Shown one piece after another: positions 48,319 through 57,394 of a stretch of DNA of 64,000 nucleotides. This DNA is from CADCWK01 sp035944555 (GTDB lineage Bacteria; Chloroflexota; Chloroflexia; Thermomicrobiales; UBA6265): contig DASZAY010000026.1 of assembly GCA_035944555.1 (NCBI GenBank), forward strand, positions 310,001-374,000, written 5' to 3'. Position 1 is the stretch's first letter, and each line of letters opens with the position of its first letter. The notes below the pieces were generated by a model. The model had not been told where the DNA came from. It ran no database searches and saw only the letters and a list, made by a program, of their open reading frames with translations. Position numbers and translations under genes: made by a program.

Positions 48319-48361
48319 ACACAGACGGGGCCTGACCATAGTGGTCAGGCCCCGTCTGTGT
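48319..48361. terminator. Bidirectional hairpin between convergent genes
   Basis: A perfect 20-bp stem (48319-48338 with 48342-48361) with a 3-base loop lies between the convergent hypothetical gene and NDP kinase. It has no T-run on either side, like the hairpin at 47675. Confidence 0.65.
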
Positions 48362-48387
48362 GGTCTCAGGCTGGTACGGTCCTGTGG

Positions 48388-48846
48388 CTACTCGACAATC
48401 CAGCGCTCGATGTCGCGACTGTAGTCGACCAACTCGGACACATCGAAGAACAGCTCGATCTCGCGAGCGGCGCTCTCCGGGCTGTCCGACCCATGGACGA
48501 GGTTTCGGCCAACCTGCAGACCGTAGTCGCCCCGGATCGTCCCGGAACCGGCTGCAACCGGGTTGGTGCTGCCAATCGTGGCACGGGCGGCGGCGATGGC
48601 GTCCGGTCCTTCGAAGACCGCGATCGCGGACGGGCCGGAGCCGATGTACTCGACCAGCCCGGCGTAGAAGCCCTTGCCCTGGTGCTCGGCATAGTGGCGA
48701 GACGAAATGCTCTCGTCGATCACGCGGAACTTGAGCGCGACCAGCTTGAGTCCACGGGATTCAAGTCGGGAGATGACGGTGCCGGTAAGACCGCGCTGGA
48801 CCGCGTCGGGCTTGGCAATGATCAGGGTGCGCTGAACGTCAGCCAT
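48388..48846 (-). CDS. ndk: Nucleoside diphosphate kinase
   Basis: This 152-residue enzyme transfers the gamma phosphate between nucleoside triphosphates and diphosphates through a phospho-histidine. It has the standard start RTLIIAKPDAVQRGL and the active-site histidine His118 in NLVHGSDS, followed by ESAAREIELFF. AGGAG precedes the ATG. Length is that of the family. Together with prs and dcd it forms a loose group of nucleotide-metabolism genes here. Confidence 0.96.
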   Translation of the reverse strand: MADVQRTLIIAKPDAVQRGLTGTVISRLESRGLKLVALKFRVIDESISSRHYAEHQGKGFYAGLVEYIGSGPSAIAVFEGPDAIAAARATIGSTNPVAAGSGTIRGDYGLQVGRNLVHGSDSPESAAREIELFFDVSELVDYSRDIERWIVE

Positions 48847-49237
48847 TGAATCGCTCCTACAGGGTGCCGGACGGGGATCGCCAGCTACCCGGTTCGACGT
48901 GACATGCCCGAAGACCGGACAAACCGATGAAGGATACCGCAGGCGCGATGCCGAACCGGCAGGACCCCTTAAGTCGGGAGCAGACGAGGATTACGGTGAC
49001 ACGAAAGGCTGTCGTTCAACCGCCAACGCGATTTCGCTTGCATACGTTCAATCAAATGCTGAGGCCGCTCATCCCTCTGTCACCTCTGGCGGGTGCGGGT
49101 ATTGATCCGGTCAGTACAGATGGGGTGACGGGACTGCGTCGGCCCCATGGGTTCGATTCGACGACACGGCGGACAACCTTCCTTCAGGCGTTACGCGCCC
49201 ACAGCAAGCTGCGGTACCGCGGGAAGAACAACCGGTC

Positions 49238-49253
49238 CGTTTCACGTGAAACA
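49238..49253. other. parS: parS-like ParB-binding site 3
   Basis: CGTTTCACGTGAAACA matches the conserved parS sequence TGTTTCACGTGAAACA at 15 of 16 positions. It lies in the gap 48847-49324 between divergent-looking transcription ends, which otherwise holds only a terminator. Confidence 0.92.
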
Positions 49254-49269
49254 CGAGTTGGAAAACAAG

Positions 49270-49299
49270 AGCGGCGGGGGCCATGTGGCCCCCGCCGCT
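49270..49299 (-). terminator. Terminator of the pyruvate dehydrogenase operon
   Basis: A 14-bp GC-rich stem (49270-49283 with 49286-49299) lies 25 bases past the stop codon of the E2 gene. Read on the minus strand it is followed by CTTGTTTTCC, a T-rich tail. Confidence 0.85.
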
Positions 49300-49324
49300 C
49301 CTGATCGATCAACCCAAGTACTGG

Positions 49325-50743
49325 CTACCCGAGCGCCAATGTCATTGGCTTCTCCAGATAACCGCGCACCGTCTGGAGGAAGCGCGCCACCTCAGCGCCG
49401 TCGACGGCGCGGTGATCGGCGGAGACGCTCAGCTTCATCCGCTGGCCGATCACGATCTGATCGCCCTGGACGACCGGCACCCGCGCAATCGCGCCCACCG
49501 CGAGGATCGCCGCCTGTGGCGGATTGATCACGGCGATGAACTCGTCAACGTCGAGCATCCCCAGGTTGGAGATCGTGAACGTTCCGCCCTGGTACTCCTC
49601 CGGCTTGAGCCCGCCGTTCTTGGCGCGGCCGATCAGGTCCTTCGAGGCACGAGCGATGGCGCCCAGGCTCTTCTGGTCCGCGTCGGCGATAAACGGGGCG
49701 ATCAGGCCGCCGTCCAGCGCGACGGCGATGTTGATGTCCACGTTCGAGTGGTCGTAGAGCTCACCGCCCTCGAACGAGGCGTTGAGGTCGGGGTGCTGGG
49801 TGAGGGCCAGCGCCGCAGCCTTGACGACCAGGTCGTTGAACGAGACCCGGGCACCACCCTCCGGGAGCTGCGAGTTGATCTGCGTCCGGAACTCGGCCGC
49901 CGCCGCCATGTCGATTTCGGACGTCACGTAGAAGTGCGGCACGGTCTGCTTGGACTCGGTCATCCGGCGACCGGTGACGCGCCGGATGCGCGGAAGCTCC
50001 CGCAGCACCGGGGCCGGCCGGCCGGAGTAGGTGGCCGGGCCGGTAGCCGTCTGGGACTGGATCGCTGGAGTGGCCTCGGCCTGCGGAGCCGGGGTGGCAG
50101 CGGCGGGAGCCGGTGCCGGGGCAGCGGCCGGGGCGGCTTGCCGCGGTGCCTGCGTGCGGGCGCCCGTCACGTACGGCATGACGTCGTCCTTGACGATCCG
50201 TCCGCCCGGGCCCGACCCCTGCACCTGCTGGAGGTCGATCCCGTGCTCCGCCGCCAGGCGCTTGACCAATGGTGAGGCGCGGAACCGGCCGTTGGAGGTA
50301 GTCTCCGTCGCGGGCTGCTCCGCGGCGGCGGGGCGCGTCGTCTCCGAGGTCTGCGCCGCGACGCCGGCTGGGAATCCCTCGGTGGACGGGCTGTCCGGCG
50401 TCGTCGGGTCGTCTCCGGTCGTCCGGTCCGGGTACTTGATCGACTCAGACTCCGTACCTGGGGCGCTGATGACCTCCGCCGTCGGCTCAGACGCCCCGTC
50501 GACGAGGTCGTCGTCGCCGATCTGCGCGATCGCCTGCCCGATGGGCACGACATCGCCCTCGCCGACCAGCAGCCGGGAGATCTTGCCCGACTCGGTCGCC
50601 TCGATCTCGAGTGAGACCTTGTCGGTCTCGATCTCGGCGATCGCGTCTCCCTCCGAGACCTCGTCCCCCTCGGCCTTGAGCCACTTCAGGAGGGTGCCCT
50701 CTTCCATCCCGTCGCCCATCTTGGGCATGATCACCTGCGGCAT
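49325..50743 (-). CDS. pdhC: Dihydrolipoamide acyltransferase (E2) of pyruvate dehydrogenase-type complex
   Basis: The 472-residue core subunit accepts the acyl group on lipoate and passes it to CoA. It has one N-terminal lipoyl domain with the lipoylated lysine in EIETDKVSLEIEA, an Ala/Pro/Thr-rich linker, a peripheral-subunit-binding domain (SPLVKRLAAEHGIDLQQVQG), a second linker and the catalytic domain with the active-site motif SADHRAVDGAEVA (His). It is the last gene of the minus-strand operon E1alpha-E1beta-E2, with a 9-base gap from E1beta. No E3 gene lies within the window. Confidence 0.93.
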   Translation of the reverse strand: MPQVIMPKMGDGMEEGTLLKWLKAEGDEVSEGDAIAEIETDKVSLEIEATESGKISRLLVGEGDVVPIGQAIAQIGDDDLVDGASEPTAEVISAPGTESESIKYPDRTTGDDPTTPDSPSTEGFPAGVAAQTSETTRPAAAEQPATETTSNGRFRASPLVKRLAAEHGIDLQQVQGSGPGGRIVKDDVMPYVTGARTQAPRQAAPAAAPAPAPAAATPAPQAEATPAIQSQTATGPATYSGRPAPVLRELPRIRRVTGRRMTESKQTVPHFYVTSEIDMAAAAEFRTQINSQLPEGGARVSFNDLVVKAAALALTQHPDLNASFEGGELYDHSNVDINIAVALDGGLIAPFIADADQKSLGAIARASKDLIGRAKNGGLKPEEYQGGTFTISNLGMLDVDEFIAVINPPQAAILAVGAIARVPVVQGDQIVIGQRMKLSVSADHRAVDGAEVARFLQTVRGYLEKPMTLALG

Positions 50744-50752
50744 GACGACACC

Positions 50753-51736
50753 TTATCCTTTGCGGTATAGCGCACGATTCGCCGCTTCAACGATCTGCTC
50801 GACACCCGGGAAGGCTGCGATCTCGAGGTTCCGGGCGTACGGCGCCGGAACCTCAGCGCCACTGACCCGCTCGACCGGGGCATCGAGATAGTCGAAGGCA
50901 TGCTCCTGGATGATTGCGGCCACCTCGGACGCCACGCTGAACCAGCGCCACTGCTCCTGGACGACGACAGCCCGGTTGGTCTTCTGGACCGACTGGATGA
51001 TGGTGTCAGAGTCGAAGGGGCGGATCGAGCGGAGGTCGATGACCTCGGCGCTGACATCCTGCTCCTTGAGCTTGTCAGCCACCTTGAGCAGCAGGTTGAC
51101 CTGCCGACCATAGGAGATCAGCGAGATGTCCGTGCCCTCGCGGGCGACCCGGGCCTTGCCGAACGGGACCGGGTGGTCACCCTCGGGGACCTCTCCCTTG
51201 GTGCCGTAGAGCGCGCCGGCCTCCATGAAGATCACGGGATCCGGGTCGCGGATGGCAGTCAGCATCATCCCCTTGACGTCCTCCGGGGTGGCCGGGGCGA
51301 CGACCTTGAGGCCGGGGAACTGGCCGTAGAAGCCCTCGAGGCTGTGGGTGTGCTGGGCCGATAGCTGGACGCCGCCGCCGTTCGGGCCGCGGATGACGAT
51401 CGGCACGGAGATCTGCCCGCCGGAGAAGTAGCGCAGCTTGGCGGCGTTCTGGATGATCTGGTCGGAGGCGAGGAAGGAGAAGTTCCAGGTCATCATCTCG
51501 ACGACCGGCTTCATCCCCAGCATCGCCATGCCGATCGCGGCGCCGGTGAAGCCGCCCTCGGCGATCGGCGTGTCGATCACGCGCTTGGAACCGAACCGGT
51601 CGATCAGCCCGTCGGTGATCAGGTGGGTGCCGCCGTAGACTCCGATGTCCTCGCCGAGCAGCACGACCGATTCGTCGCGCTCCATCTCGTCGGCGAGCGC
51701 AGACTTGAGCGCGTCGCGGTACGTCATGTTAGCCAT
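50753..51736 (-). CDS. pdhB: Pyruvate dehydrogenase E1 component, beta subunit
   Basis: This 327-residue subunit contributes part of the thiamine-diphosphate site of the E1 heterotetramer. The opening MTYRDALKSALADEMERDE, LLGEDIGVYGGT, the conserved IDTPIAEGGFTGAAIGMA and the region QLSAQHTHSLEGFYG are typical of PdhB/AcoB proteins. It lies 93 bases after the alpha subunit gene and 9 bases before the E2 gene. Acetoin dehydrogenase is a close alternative, since these share the same architecture. Confidence 0.93.
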   Translation of the reverse strand: MANMTYRDALKSALADEMERDESVVLLGEDIGVYGGTHLITDGLIDRFGSKRVIDTPIAEGGFTGAAIGMAMLGMKPVVEMMTWNFSFLASDQIIQNAAKLRYFSGGQISVPIVIRGPNGGGVQLSAQHTHSLEGFYGQFPGLKVVAPATPEDVKGMMLTAIRDPDPVIFMEAGALYGTKGEVPEGDHPVPFGKARVAREGTDISLISYGRQVNLLLKVADKLKEQDVSAEVIDLRSIRPFDSDTIIQSVQKTNRAVVVQEQWRWFSVASEVAAIIQEHAFDYLDAPVERVSGAEVPAPYARNLEIAAFPGVEQIVEAANRALYRKG

Positions 51737-51829
51737 TGGGTGAGTTCCTTCGATGCCGGCGACGCTGTCAGTCAGGGTCGCCGGGCGGTGCAGCGGTGGC
51801 TCACGGTCCGTCGGTGCTGATCGCCCGCA

Positions 51830-52879
51830 CTACTCGCCGGTCGGCGCGTAGACGTCCGTCTCGAGGATCGAGAGGTCAGGCTCCGGGCTCTCCTCGGCGA
51901 ACTTCACCGCCTCGTCGGCGTAGGCCTTGGCACCGGCACGGATCTTCTCCAGCGTCTCCTCGTCGGCGGCGCCGAGGTCGAGCAGACGCTGCTCCAGCAG
52001 CCCGATCGGATCGCGCTTGCGGGCCTCGCGCACCTCGTCCTTGGAGCGGTAGCGCTCCAGGAAGTCGGCCGCGCCGTGCGGGCCGAGGCGGTAGGTCATC
52101 GCCTCCACGGCATAGGGCTTGCCGGTCTCCCGGATGTAATCCACAGCCTTGTTGGCGACACGGATCACGGCTTCGAGGTCCATGCCGTCCACCCGCTCCC
52201 ACTCGATCCCGTAGGAATCGAACTTCGAGCCAAGATCGGTATTGGCGGTGGCGCGCTCGACGGAGGTGCCCATGCCGTACTGGTTGTTCTCCAGGATGAA
52301 CAGGCACGGGCACATGCCGCTCTTGCCCCAGAGCCCGGCCAGATTGGCGGCCTCATGGAAGGCACCGTTATGGATGGCGCCGTCACCAAGGTAGAGCTGG
52401 ATGACGTTGCCGGTTTCCTTGTAGGCCTCGGCGTAGGCCATGCCGACACCGAGCGGGATGTGCCCGCCGACGATGCCGTAGCCGCCGTACATCCCGTTCT
52501 TGACATCGAACAGGTGCATCGACCCGCCCTTGCCCTTCACGAGACCGGTGCCCTTGCCGTACAACTCGGCCATGGTGGCCTTATGGTCGCCGCCCTGGAA
52601 GAGGACGTGGGCGTGGTCCCGGTAGGCCGTAATCGTCTTGTCGCCTTCGCGGAACGCGTCGAGGAACCCGCGCGCGACGGCCTCCTGGCCGATGTAGACG
52701 TGCAGGTACCCGCCGACCTTGCCCTGGCGGAAGCCGCGGGTGGCGGCCTCCTCGAACAGCCGAACCTCGACCATCTGGCGGTAGTAATCGAGTAGCGTCT
52801 CGGGCGCTACGGCCGGAGCATCGGATGCCCCGTCAACCGCTACGTCCTGCTTGTCGCGCTTGCGCTGGGTCGTCGCCAT
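51830..52879 (-). CDS. pdhA: Pyruvate dehydrogenase E1 component, alpha subunit
   Basis: The 349-residue subunit binds thiamine diphosphate and Mg. The motif begins GDGAIHNGAFHEAANLAGLW and ends in LENNQYGMGTS, the usual GDG...NN signature. YIGQEAVARGF and the phosphorylation-loop region HGAADFLERYRS are also present. Start at 52879 has GAGAGG; the longer frame to 53044 has no support. First gene of the operon. Family members with this sequence style include PDH and acetoin dehydrogenase E1. Confidence 0.93.
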   Translation of the reverse strand: MATTQRKRDKQDVAVDGASDAPAVAPETLLDYYRQMVEVRLFEEAATRGFRQGKVGGYLHVYIGQEAVARGFLDAFREGDKTITAYRDHAHVLFQGGDHKATMAELYGKGTGLVKGKGGSMHLFDVKNGMYGGYGIVGGHIPLGVGMAYAEAYKETGNVIQLYLGDGAIHNGAFHEAANLAGLWGKSGMCPCLFILENNQYGMGTSVERATANTDLGSKFDSYGIEWERVDGMDLEAVIRVANKAVDYIRETGKPYAVEAMTYRLGPHGAADFLERYRSKDEVREARKRDPIGLLEQRLLDLGAADEETLEKIRAGAKAYADEAVKFAEESPEPDLSILETDVYAPTGE

Positions 52880-53180
52880 CCGTTGGCCTCTCACGACCGC
52901 CGGTAGGAGCGACAAGGTCGCCGACCGGCAGTCCATTGTCCCCGGCGGCTGGAGTGTCTCCTTCCGGGAGGCACTCCAGCTACCGCAGACATTCGTTACA
53001 TGTGAAGGGAGAGCCCCGCCTGATCGTCCAGCCGGACCGAACACAACACGTCGTGGCCGATCGGCGAGCCGGAACGGGAAAGAGGATGTTCCGGGAGCCG
53101 GCGGGGAAGCCCCGTCATGTGCCCGATTGTAGCGCAGCGCGGAAACGATTCCGGAAATCTGGCAGCATCATGGACGATTC

Positions 53181-53217
53181 CTTCCGCCTTGTGGGATGTC
53201 TTCCCACAAGGCGGAAG
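53181..53217 (-). terminator. Hairpin downstream of the 53.3-53.9 kb hypothetical gene
   Basis: A perfect 16-bp stem (53181-53196 with 53202-53217) and 5-base loop lie 56 bases past the stop codon of the hypothetical gene on the minus strand, ahead of the pyruvate dehydrogenase operon. No T-run is seen. The rest of 52880-53272 has no gene; a TACAAT hexamer on the minus strand (53126-53131) may be the -10 of the operon. Confidence 0.55.
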
Positions 53218-53272
53218 AAACCGCGTCATTCCGGATCACCTTGCGGGACGCGGGAAGAAGCAAGCAGCTCGA

Positions 53273-53887
53273 TCAGCCCCGGTCGGGACGGGGATTGAGG
53301 TCAGCGATAGCGTGGGGCTCGTCGGCGTCGTCGCCAGTCCCCAGAGCAGGCGTATCGCGCTGCCACGCCGGCTCGACCAGCCCGGAGATGTCGCGGCCGG
53401 GCCGGACCGGTGTCCGGAGCGAGGGCTGGGCCTTGCGCTGCTCCTCGAACGACGTGAGGCCAAGCTCGAACCGTTCCTGATCGTCCGGCTCGCCCTCAGC
53501 CACGTCGAAGAAGCCCATGATTCCCTCGGCGGTGCCGCCCTGGGTCGCCGGGTGACGAACAGACTCCACGCGCGGTGATCGCTCGACCCGCTCGCCAGGG
53601 ATGGTGCTGAAATCCGGCCGGGCTCCGGGCGCCTGCGGGGAGGCGTTGCCTCCCGGCGCATCCGGGAAGCGAAGCCGCAGTCGCCGTCCGGTCGGAGACA
53701 GCGCACCGAACGCCCGCTCCGGATCCCCATCCAGATCGGCCGACGACGCGAAGGCGCCGACCCCGGACCCGCTCATCCCGCTCGATCCCATCGGAACAGC
53801 AGTGTCCGGCCCCGGCGATACCTGTTCAGTGCCGGAACCATCGGTCGCCACGTCTGCGGATCTGCGGGGGGAACGGTCGTCGGCCAT
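53273..53887 (-). CDS. Hypothetical low-complexity protein
   Basis: A 204-residue hydrophilic protein rich in Pro, Gly, Ser, Asp and Arg and probably disordered for the most part. A short, more ordered stretch reads GTAEGIMGFFDVAEGEPDDQ and ERFELGLTSFEEQRKAQ. There is no signal peptide or membrane helix. GAGG precedes the ATG at 53887. Codon usage resembles the neighbours, which supports coding. The family was not recognised. Confidence 0.5.
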   Translation of the reverse strand: MADDRSPRRSADVATDGSGTEQVSPGPDTAVPMGSSGMSGSGVGAFASSADLDGDPERAFGALSPTGRRLRLRFPDAPGGNASPQAPGARPDFSTIPGERVERSPRVESVRHPATQGGTAEGIMGFFDVAEGEPDDQERFELGLTSFEEQRKAQPSLRTPVRPGRDISGLVEPAWQRDTPALGTGDDADEPHAIADLNPRPDRG

Positions 53888-54128
53888 GGGAGCTGCCTCA
53901 GCGGTGGGGAATCGGGCACGGTTGGTACCGGGCTGACCCGGCAATCCTGTCCCGGAGTATGACAGACAGGGTACGGGTCAGTCCCGTACGGGGTCCTTGC
54001 CCTGGAGAGCCCGTCGCCTGCTTGTCGACCGGAGGCGCCCCTCGGATGCCCCACACTGACTCGGCTTGCGCGATCTTACCCGCGAGTACCCGCGTTGCCA
54101 TCGCTCTATTCAGGATTCCCCAAAAGGG

Positions 54129-54157
54129 TCGACATAACATGCTGAACGAGGTATACT
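54129..54157 (+). promoter_or_regulatory. Strong sigma-70-type promoter in a gene-free gap
   Basis: TCGACA (54129-54134), a 17-base spacer and TATACT (54152-54157) are each one mismatch from consensus, the best promoter match seen in the window. No convincing coding gene follows on the plus strand. Confidence 0.6.
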
Positions 54158-54163
54158 ATTTTC

Positions 54164-54390
54164 TGTCGACCAGTAGGAACAAGTCTGCTGGACGATACGC
54201 GGAGCCCGGCTCGACTCCCCCTCGACCGGGCCCTAGCTTCGCCGGCGCACCACGATGACACGTGGAGCGCGGCGCCCGGGTCGCATCCTCTGCGGCCGCG
54301 CCGGACAAGACGACCGGCCGCCACGACCCGGATCAACCAAGACCAACGGCAACGCCCCCACCAGCATACGGCGGGGGCGTGATCGTTTTT
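54164..54390 (+). ncRNA. Candidate small RNA
   Basis: Between the strong promoter and a hairpin (ACGCCCCC 54352-54359 with GGGGGCGT 54373-54380) followed by TTTTT at 54386-54390 lies a transcript of about 227 bases. It contains further complementary segments (for example CCACG with CGTGG near 54250). The open frames inside run through the terminator and look non-coding. It does not match tmRNA, RNase P RNA or SRP RNA landmarks that I could recall; 6S RNA was not excluded. The rest of 53888-54411 shows no gene. Confidence 0.35.
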
Positions 54391-54411
54391 CCCGACGAAC
54401 GCCGTGCCCGG

Positions 54412-55851
54412 TTAACTCGGCCCTGGAACGGACCGGGGCTTGACGTGGGTTGGGATCGGGCACTGGTAGGGTCGGCCTGCCGTCGACTCCTCGAACTCCG
54501 CCCGCGCTCTTGCCCGCAGCTCCGGGTCCTGGTAGAACGACGTCGCCGTCGCGGCCATTCCCTTTGCGGCGTGGACCATGCCCTTCATGCCGATCGATAC
54601 ACCTGATGTAGATGTGTTGGCCCAGCTGTGGCCAGGGACGCCAAGCGGGAAGCAGGCCGTTCCAATCTGCGACGTCGGCGTGATCCACGAAACGTCGGCG
54701 ACATCTGTCGAGCCGCCACCCTTCTTGTCACGATCCCGGATCGACCAGACCGCCCCGGACAGCCCTTCGTCGAGCAGATCCTCCGGCAGCTTCTGCTGGC
54801 GCAGCACGCCCAGCCGCAACTCCTCTGGATAGGCCGATGCGATCGTTTTCGCCCAGGCGATCTCGTCCTCGTCGAAGTCGATCGGCCCCAGCTCCTCCAT
54901 CACCCGCATCATCTCGTCGGAGAGGACCTGGTTGGAGAGGACGTTGTAGGCGCCGGAGATGAAGTTTTCCTCCATCTTCGTCTCCGTCATCAGGGCCGCT
55001 CCCTCGGCACACTTCCGGACCCGTTCGGTCAGCTCCTCGACCTGCCACCGCTCCGGCGCCCGCACGAAGTACCACACCTCCGCCTCGTCGGGCACCACGT
55101 TCGGCGCCCCACCCCCGTTCGTGATCACGTAGTGGATCCGCGCCGCGTCGATCACGTGTTCCCGCAGGTAGTTCACGCCGACGTTCATGAGTTCCACGGC
55201 ATCGAGGGCGCTCCGGCCCGTCTCCGGATTTCCTGCCGCATGCGCGGTCCGGCCCCGGAATCGGAACTTGATGTTGTTCACCGCGTTGGAGGAGCCTGCC
55301 CGGACCGTGTTCACCGAGGCTGGGTGCCAGGTGATGGCCAGGTCGAGATCATCGAAGGCGCCGGAGCGGGCCATGAACACCTTGCCCTCGCACGTCTCCT
55401 CCGCCGGACACCCGTAGTACCGCACCTCCCCCGGCGTGTTCGTCGCGATCAGCCACGCCTTGGTCACCGCCGCCGCCGCCAGCGCCGCCGTGCCCAGCAG
55501 GTTGTGCCCGCAGCCGTGCCCCGGTCCGTCCGGCACCAGCATCTTCTGCACCGGGTCCCGCTCCTGCGACAGCCCCGGCAGCGCGTCGTACTCGCCGAGG
55601 AAGCCGATGACCGGCCCGCCCGTCCCGTGGGTGTAGGAGGCGCTGAAGGCGGTGGGCAGCTCGCCGACGTTGCGGGTGATGGTGAAGCCGTCGGCCTCGA
55701 GGTCGCGGATCTGGAGCTGGCAGGCGTGGTACTCGGCGAGAGCGACCTCGGGGTGCTCCCAGATCTGGTTGGCCATGGTGACGAAGCGCGACTGCCGCTC
55801 CTCCAGCCATTCCACCACCCCGGCGATGGGGCTTTCCGTCGGTGCCGTCAT
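54412..55851 (-). CDS. M20-family amidohydrolase (AbgB-like)
   Basis: This 479-residue metallopeptidase-like hydrolase has the M20 metal-site signatures GEYDALPG (Asp), GHGCGHNLLG (His) and CPAEETCEG (catalytic Glu and metal Glu). The FRGRTAHAAGNPETGRSALD dimerisation region carries the conserved His, and GHSWANTS holds the last metal histidine. The pattern matches aminobenzoyl-glutamate utilisation protein B and related peptidase-like amidases. The start at 55851 has GGAG six bases upstream; a longer frame to 55992 is less likely. It is monocistronic, and its natural amide substrate is unknown. Confidence 0.9.
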   Translation of the reverse strand: MTAPTESPIAGVVEWLEERQSRFVTMANQIWEHPEVALAEYHACQLQIRDLEADGFTITRNVGELPTAFSASYTHGTGGPVIGFLGEYDALPGLSQERDPVQKMLVPDGPGHGCGHNLLGTAALAAAAVTKAWLIATNTPGEVRYYGCPAEETCEGKVFMARSGAFDDLDLAITWHPASVNTVRAGSSNAVNNIKFRFRGRTAHAAGNPETGRSALDAVELMNVGVNYLREHVIDAARIHYVITNGGGAPNVVPDEAEVWYFVRAPERWQVEELTERVRKCAEGAALMTETKMEENFISGAYNVLSNQVLSDEMMRVMEELGPIDFDEDEIAWAKTIASAYPEELRLGVLRQQKLPEDLLDEGLSGAVWSIRDRDKKGGGSTDVADVSWITPTSQIGTACFPLGVPGHSWANTSTSGVSIGMKGMVHAAKGMAATATSFYQDPELRARARAEFEESTAGRPYQCPIPTHVKPRSVPGPS

Positions 55852-56049
55852 ATATCGCTCCATTCCTTCTGGCGCTTCCGCCCACATCATGTCCGTGGGG
55901 CAGCTTCTCCCACCGGAGCAAGGGCCGCAAGAGCGAGCAATCATCGGAACGGAACGTAGACCGACGGATAGCACAATGAACGCGAGCGGCATCCGGCGTT
56001 ACGTCCGTTTCAGGGCACCGTCGCAGAAGAGATCGTCACGACCGGCACA

Positions 56050-57357
56050 TCAGGAACTGGCGGAGGGCAGTTCACCGGAACCGGAGGCTGACTGAGCTGG
56101 CCTGGTCATGCGATCGTCCAACCGCCGACTGATCGCCGGCACACCCCAGATGAACCCGATCACGGCGACGATGACGATCAGGCGGAGGATGATGCTGTCA
56201 ACCCAGCCAATTGCCGACGCGTTCGGCAGCAGCCAGGCAAGGGTGACGATCGGGACGGCGACTAGCAGCGTGATCTCCGGACTGCGACCGATCGGGCGTA
56301 CCAGACCATCCAGCGTCGACAGGCCGAGACGGCGCAGCCCCGAGATCAGCACCACCGCGGTCAGGAGAACCGTCACCGTGCTGACGAGGACGAGCGGTCC
56401 GAGGGTGGCGTGACGGACCAGCCAATGATCGCCCGTGGCGAACCACGCGGGGTCGAACCCGGCCCAGTCCGGCAATCCCTCGCGCGCTCCAGCTATCGAG
56501 ACGACCAACTGCCAGGCGACCAGTGCAACCGTGATCAGGAACGCGAGAAGCGTCGCCAGTCGTCCGACCGGCTCATCAAACCATCGAATCACCGCCGGCC
56601 AGTTGCCCCCGAGCAACGCACCGATAACGACCAGGATCTGCCAGGAAAGGAGCGGGAAGTCTTCGCCGAAGACGAACCCGAAGGGCCGCCAGCCGGGTAC
56701 GAGATTCACTGCCCAGAGCGCTACGCTGATCAGGAGGACCAGCCGCCATCTCCGCGACAGGATCAGTCGCAGGACGACCGGGACGACGACCAGCAGCAGC
56801 ACGACCAGCGCGGTGGTGTCCAGCTGGGCCGGGCCAACCCGGAGCAGTGACAGGTCTCCGATCGCGCTCGCCGGGACAGGATAGTCAGCCAGCCCGGGAG
56901 TCGACGCGAACGACATGCTCGTCGAACCAGTGTCGGGATGCGGCCGCTGAGCGATTGGCGTGGCGTCCAGTCCCGGAACGTGGGCCGGGAGGTACGTCAT
57001 GCCCCAGATCGCGAGCAACAAGGCGACGTAGACGAGGTACCGCTTTGCGCCGCTCCACCACAGGGCCGGGATGATGCCATCCTCGTCCGGGCGGACACCC
57101 GGCCCACGTACACGGGCACCGAGGAGAACGCCGAGCATGACGAGAAACAGGCTGATCGCGGAGATGAGCCCAAGCGGTCCGCCGCTGTTACCGCGCAGGA
57201 ATGCCGGCCCCGGCAGCTGGGACGCGACGACCAGCAGCACCGTGATGGCCGAGCCCCAGATCACTCTGGCATCGAGCCCGTCGATCAGGTCACCGGATGC
57301 CGGCCGGCGTCGCATCCTTGGCCGGCCCCGATCATGTGCTTCTTGCACGACGGCCAT
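56050..57357 (-). CDS. OpgC-like multi-spanning membrane protein
   Basis: A 435-residue protein with about ten hydrophobic segments, a cytoplasmic basic N-terminus and a large extracytoplasmic loop near 115-165. The segment FGFVFGEDFPLLSWQILVVIGALLGG resembles the FNPxAWQLLFVLG region of OpgC, a membrane acyltransferase that decorates periplasmic glucans. The N-terminal OpgC motif is degraded, so this is a weak match. GGGAGG precedes the ATG at 57357. It follows the partner-switching genes and BcsAB-like genes on the same strand, so modification of the exported polysaccharide is a reasonable guess. Confidence 0.6.
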   Translation of the reverse strand: MAVVQEAHDRGRPRMRRRPASGDLIDGLDARVIWGSAITVLLVVASQLPGPAFLRGNSGGPLGLISAISLFLVMLGVLLGARVRGPGVRPDEDGIIPALWWSGAKRYLVYVALLLAIWGMTYLPAHVPGLDATPIAQRPHPDTGSTSMSFASTPGLADYPVPASAIGDLSLLRVGPAQLDTTALVVLLLVVVPVVLRLILSRRWRLVLLISVALWAVNLVPGWRPFGFVFGEDFPLLSWQILVVIGALLGGNWPAVIRWFDEPVGRLATLLAFLITVALVAWQLVVSIAGAREGLPDWAGFDPAWFATGDHWLVRHATLGPLVLVSTVTVLLTAVVLISGLRRLGLSTLDGLVRPIGRSPEITLLVAVPIVTLAWLLPNASAIGWVDSIILRLIVIVAVIGFIWGVPAISRRLDDRMTRPAQSASGSGELPSASS

Positions 57358-57394
57358 CACTGTCCTCCCATGCTTGAGTCGTCGTGGCCCCGCG

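Noticed and set aside
48927..49304. 125-codon ORF upstream of the NDP kinase
   Set aside because: It runs through a parS-like site and the pyruvate dehydrogenase terminator and shows no domain pattern.
54262..54606. Plus-strand ORFs inside the small-RNA candidate and amidohydrolase end
   Set aside because: They read through a hairpin terminator and into the opposite-strand amidohydrolase gene, with shadow-frame composition.
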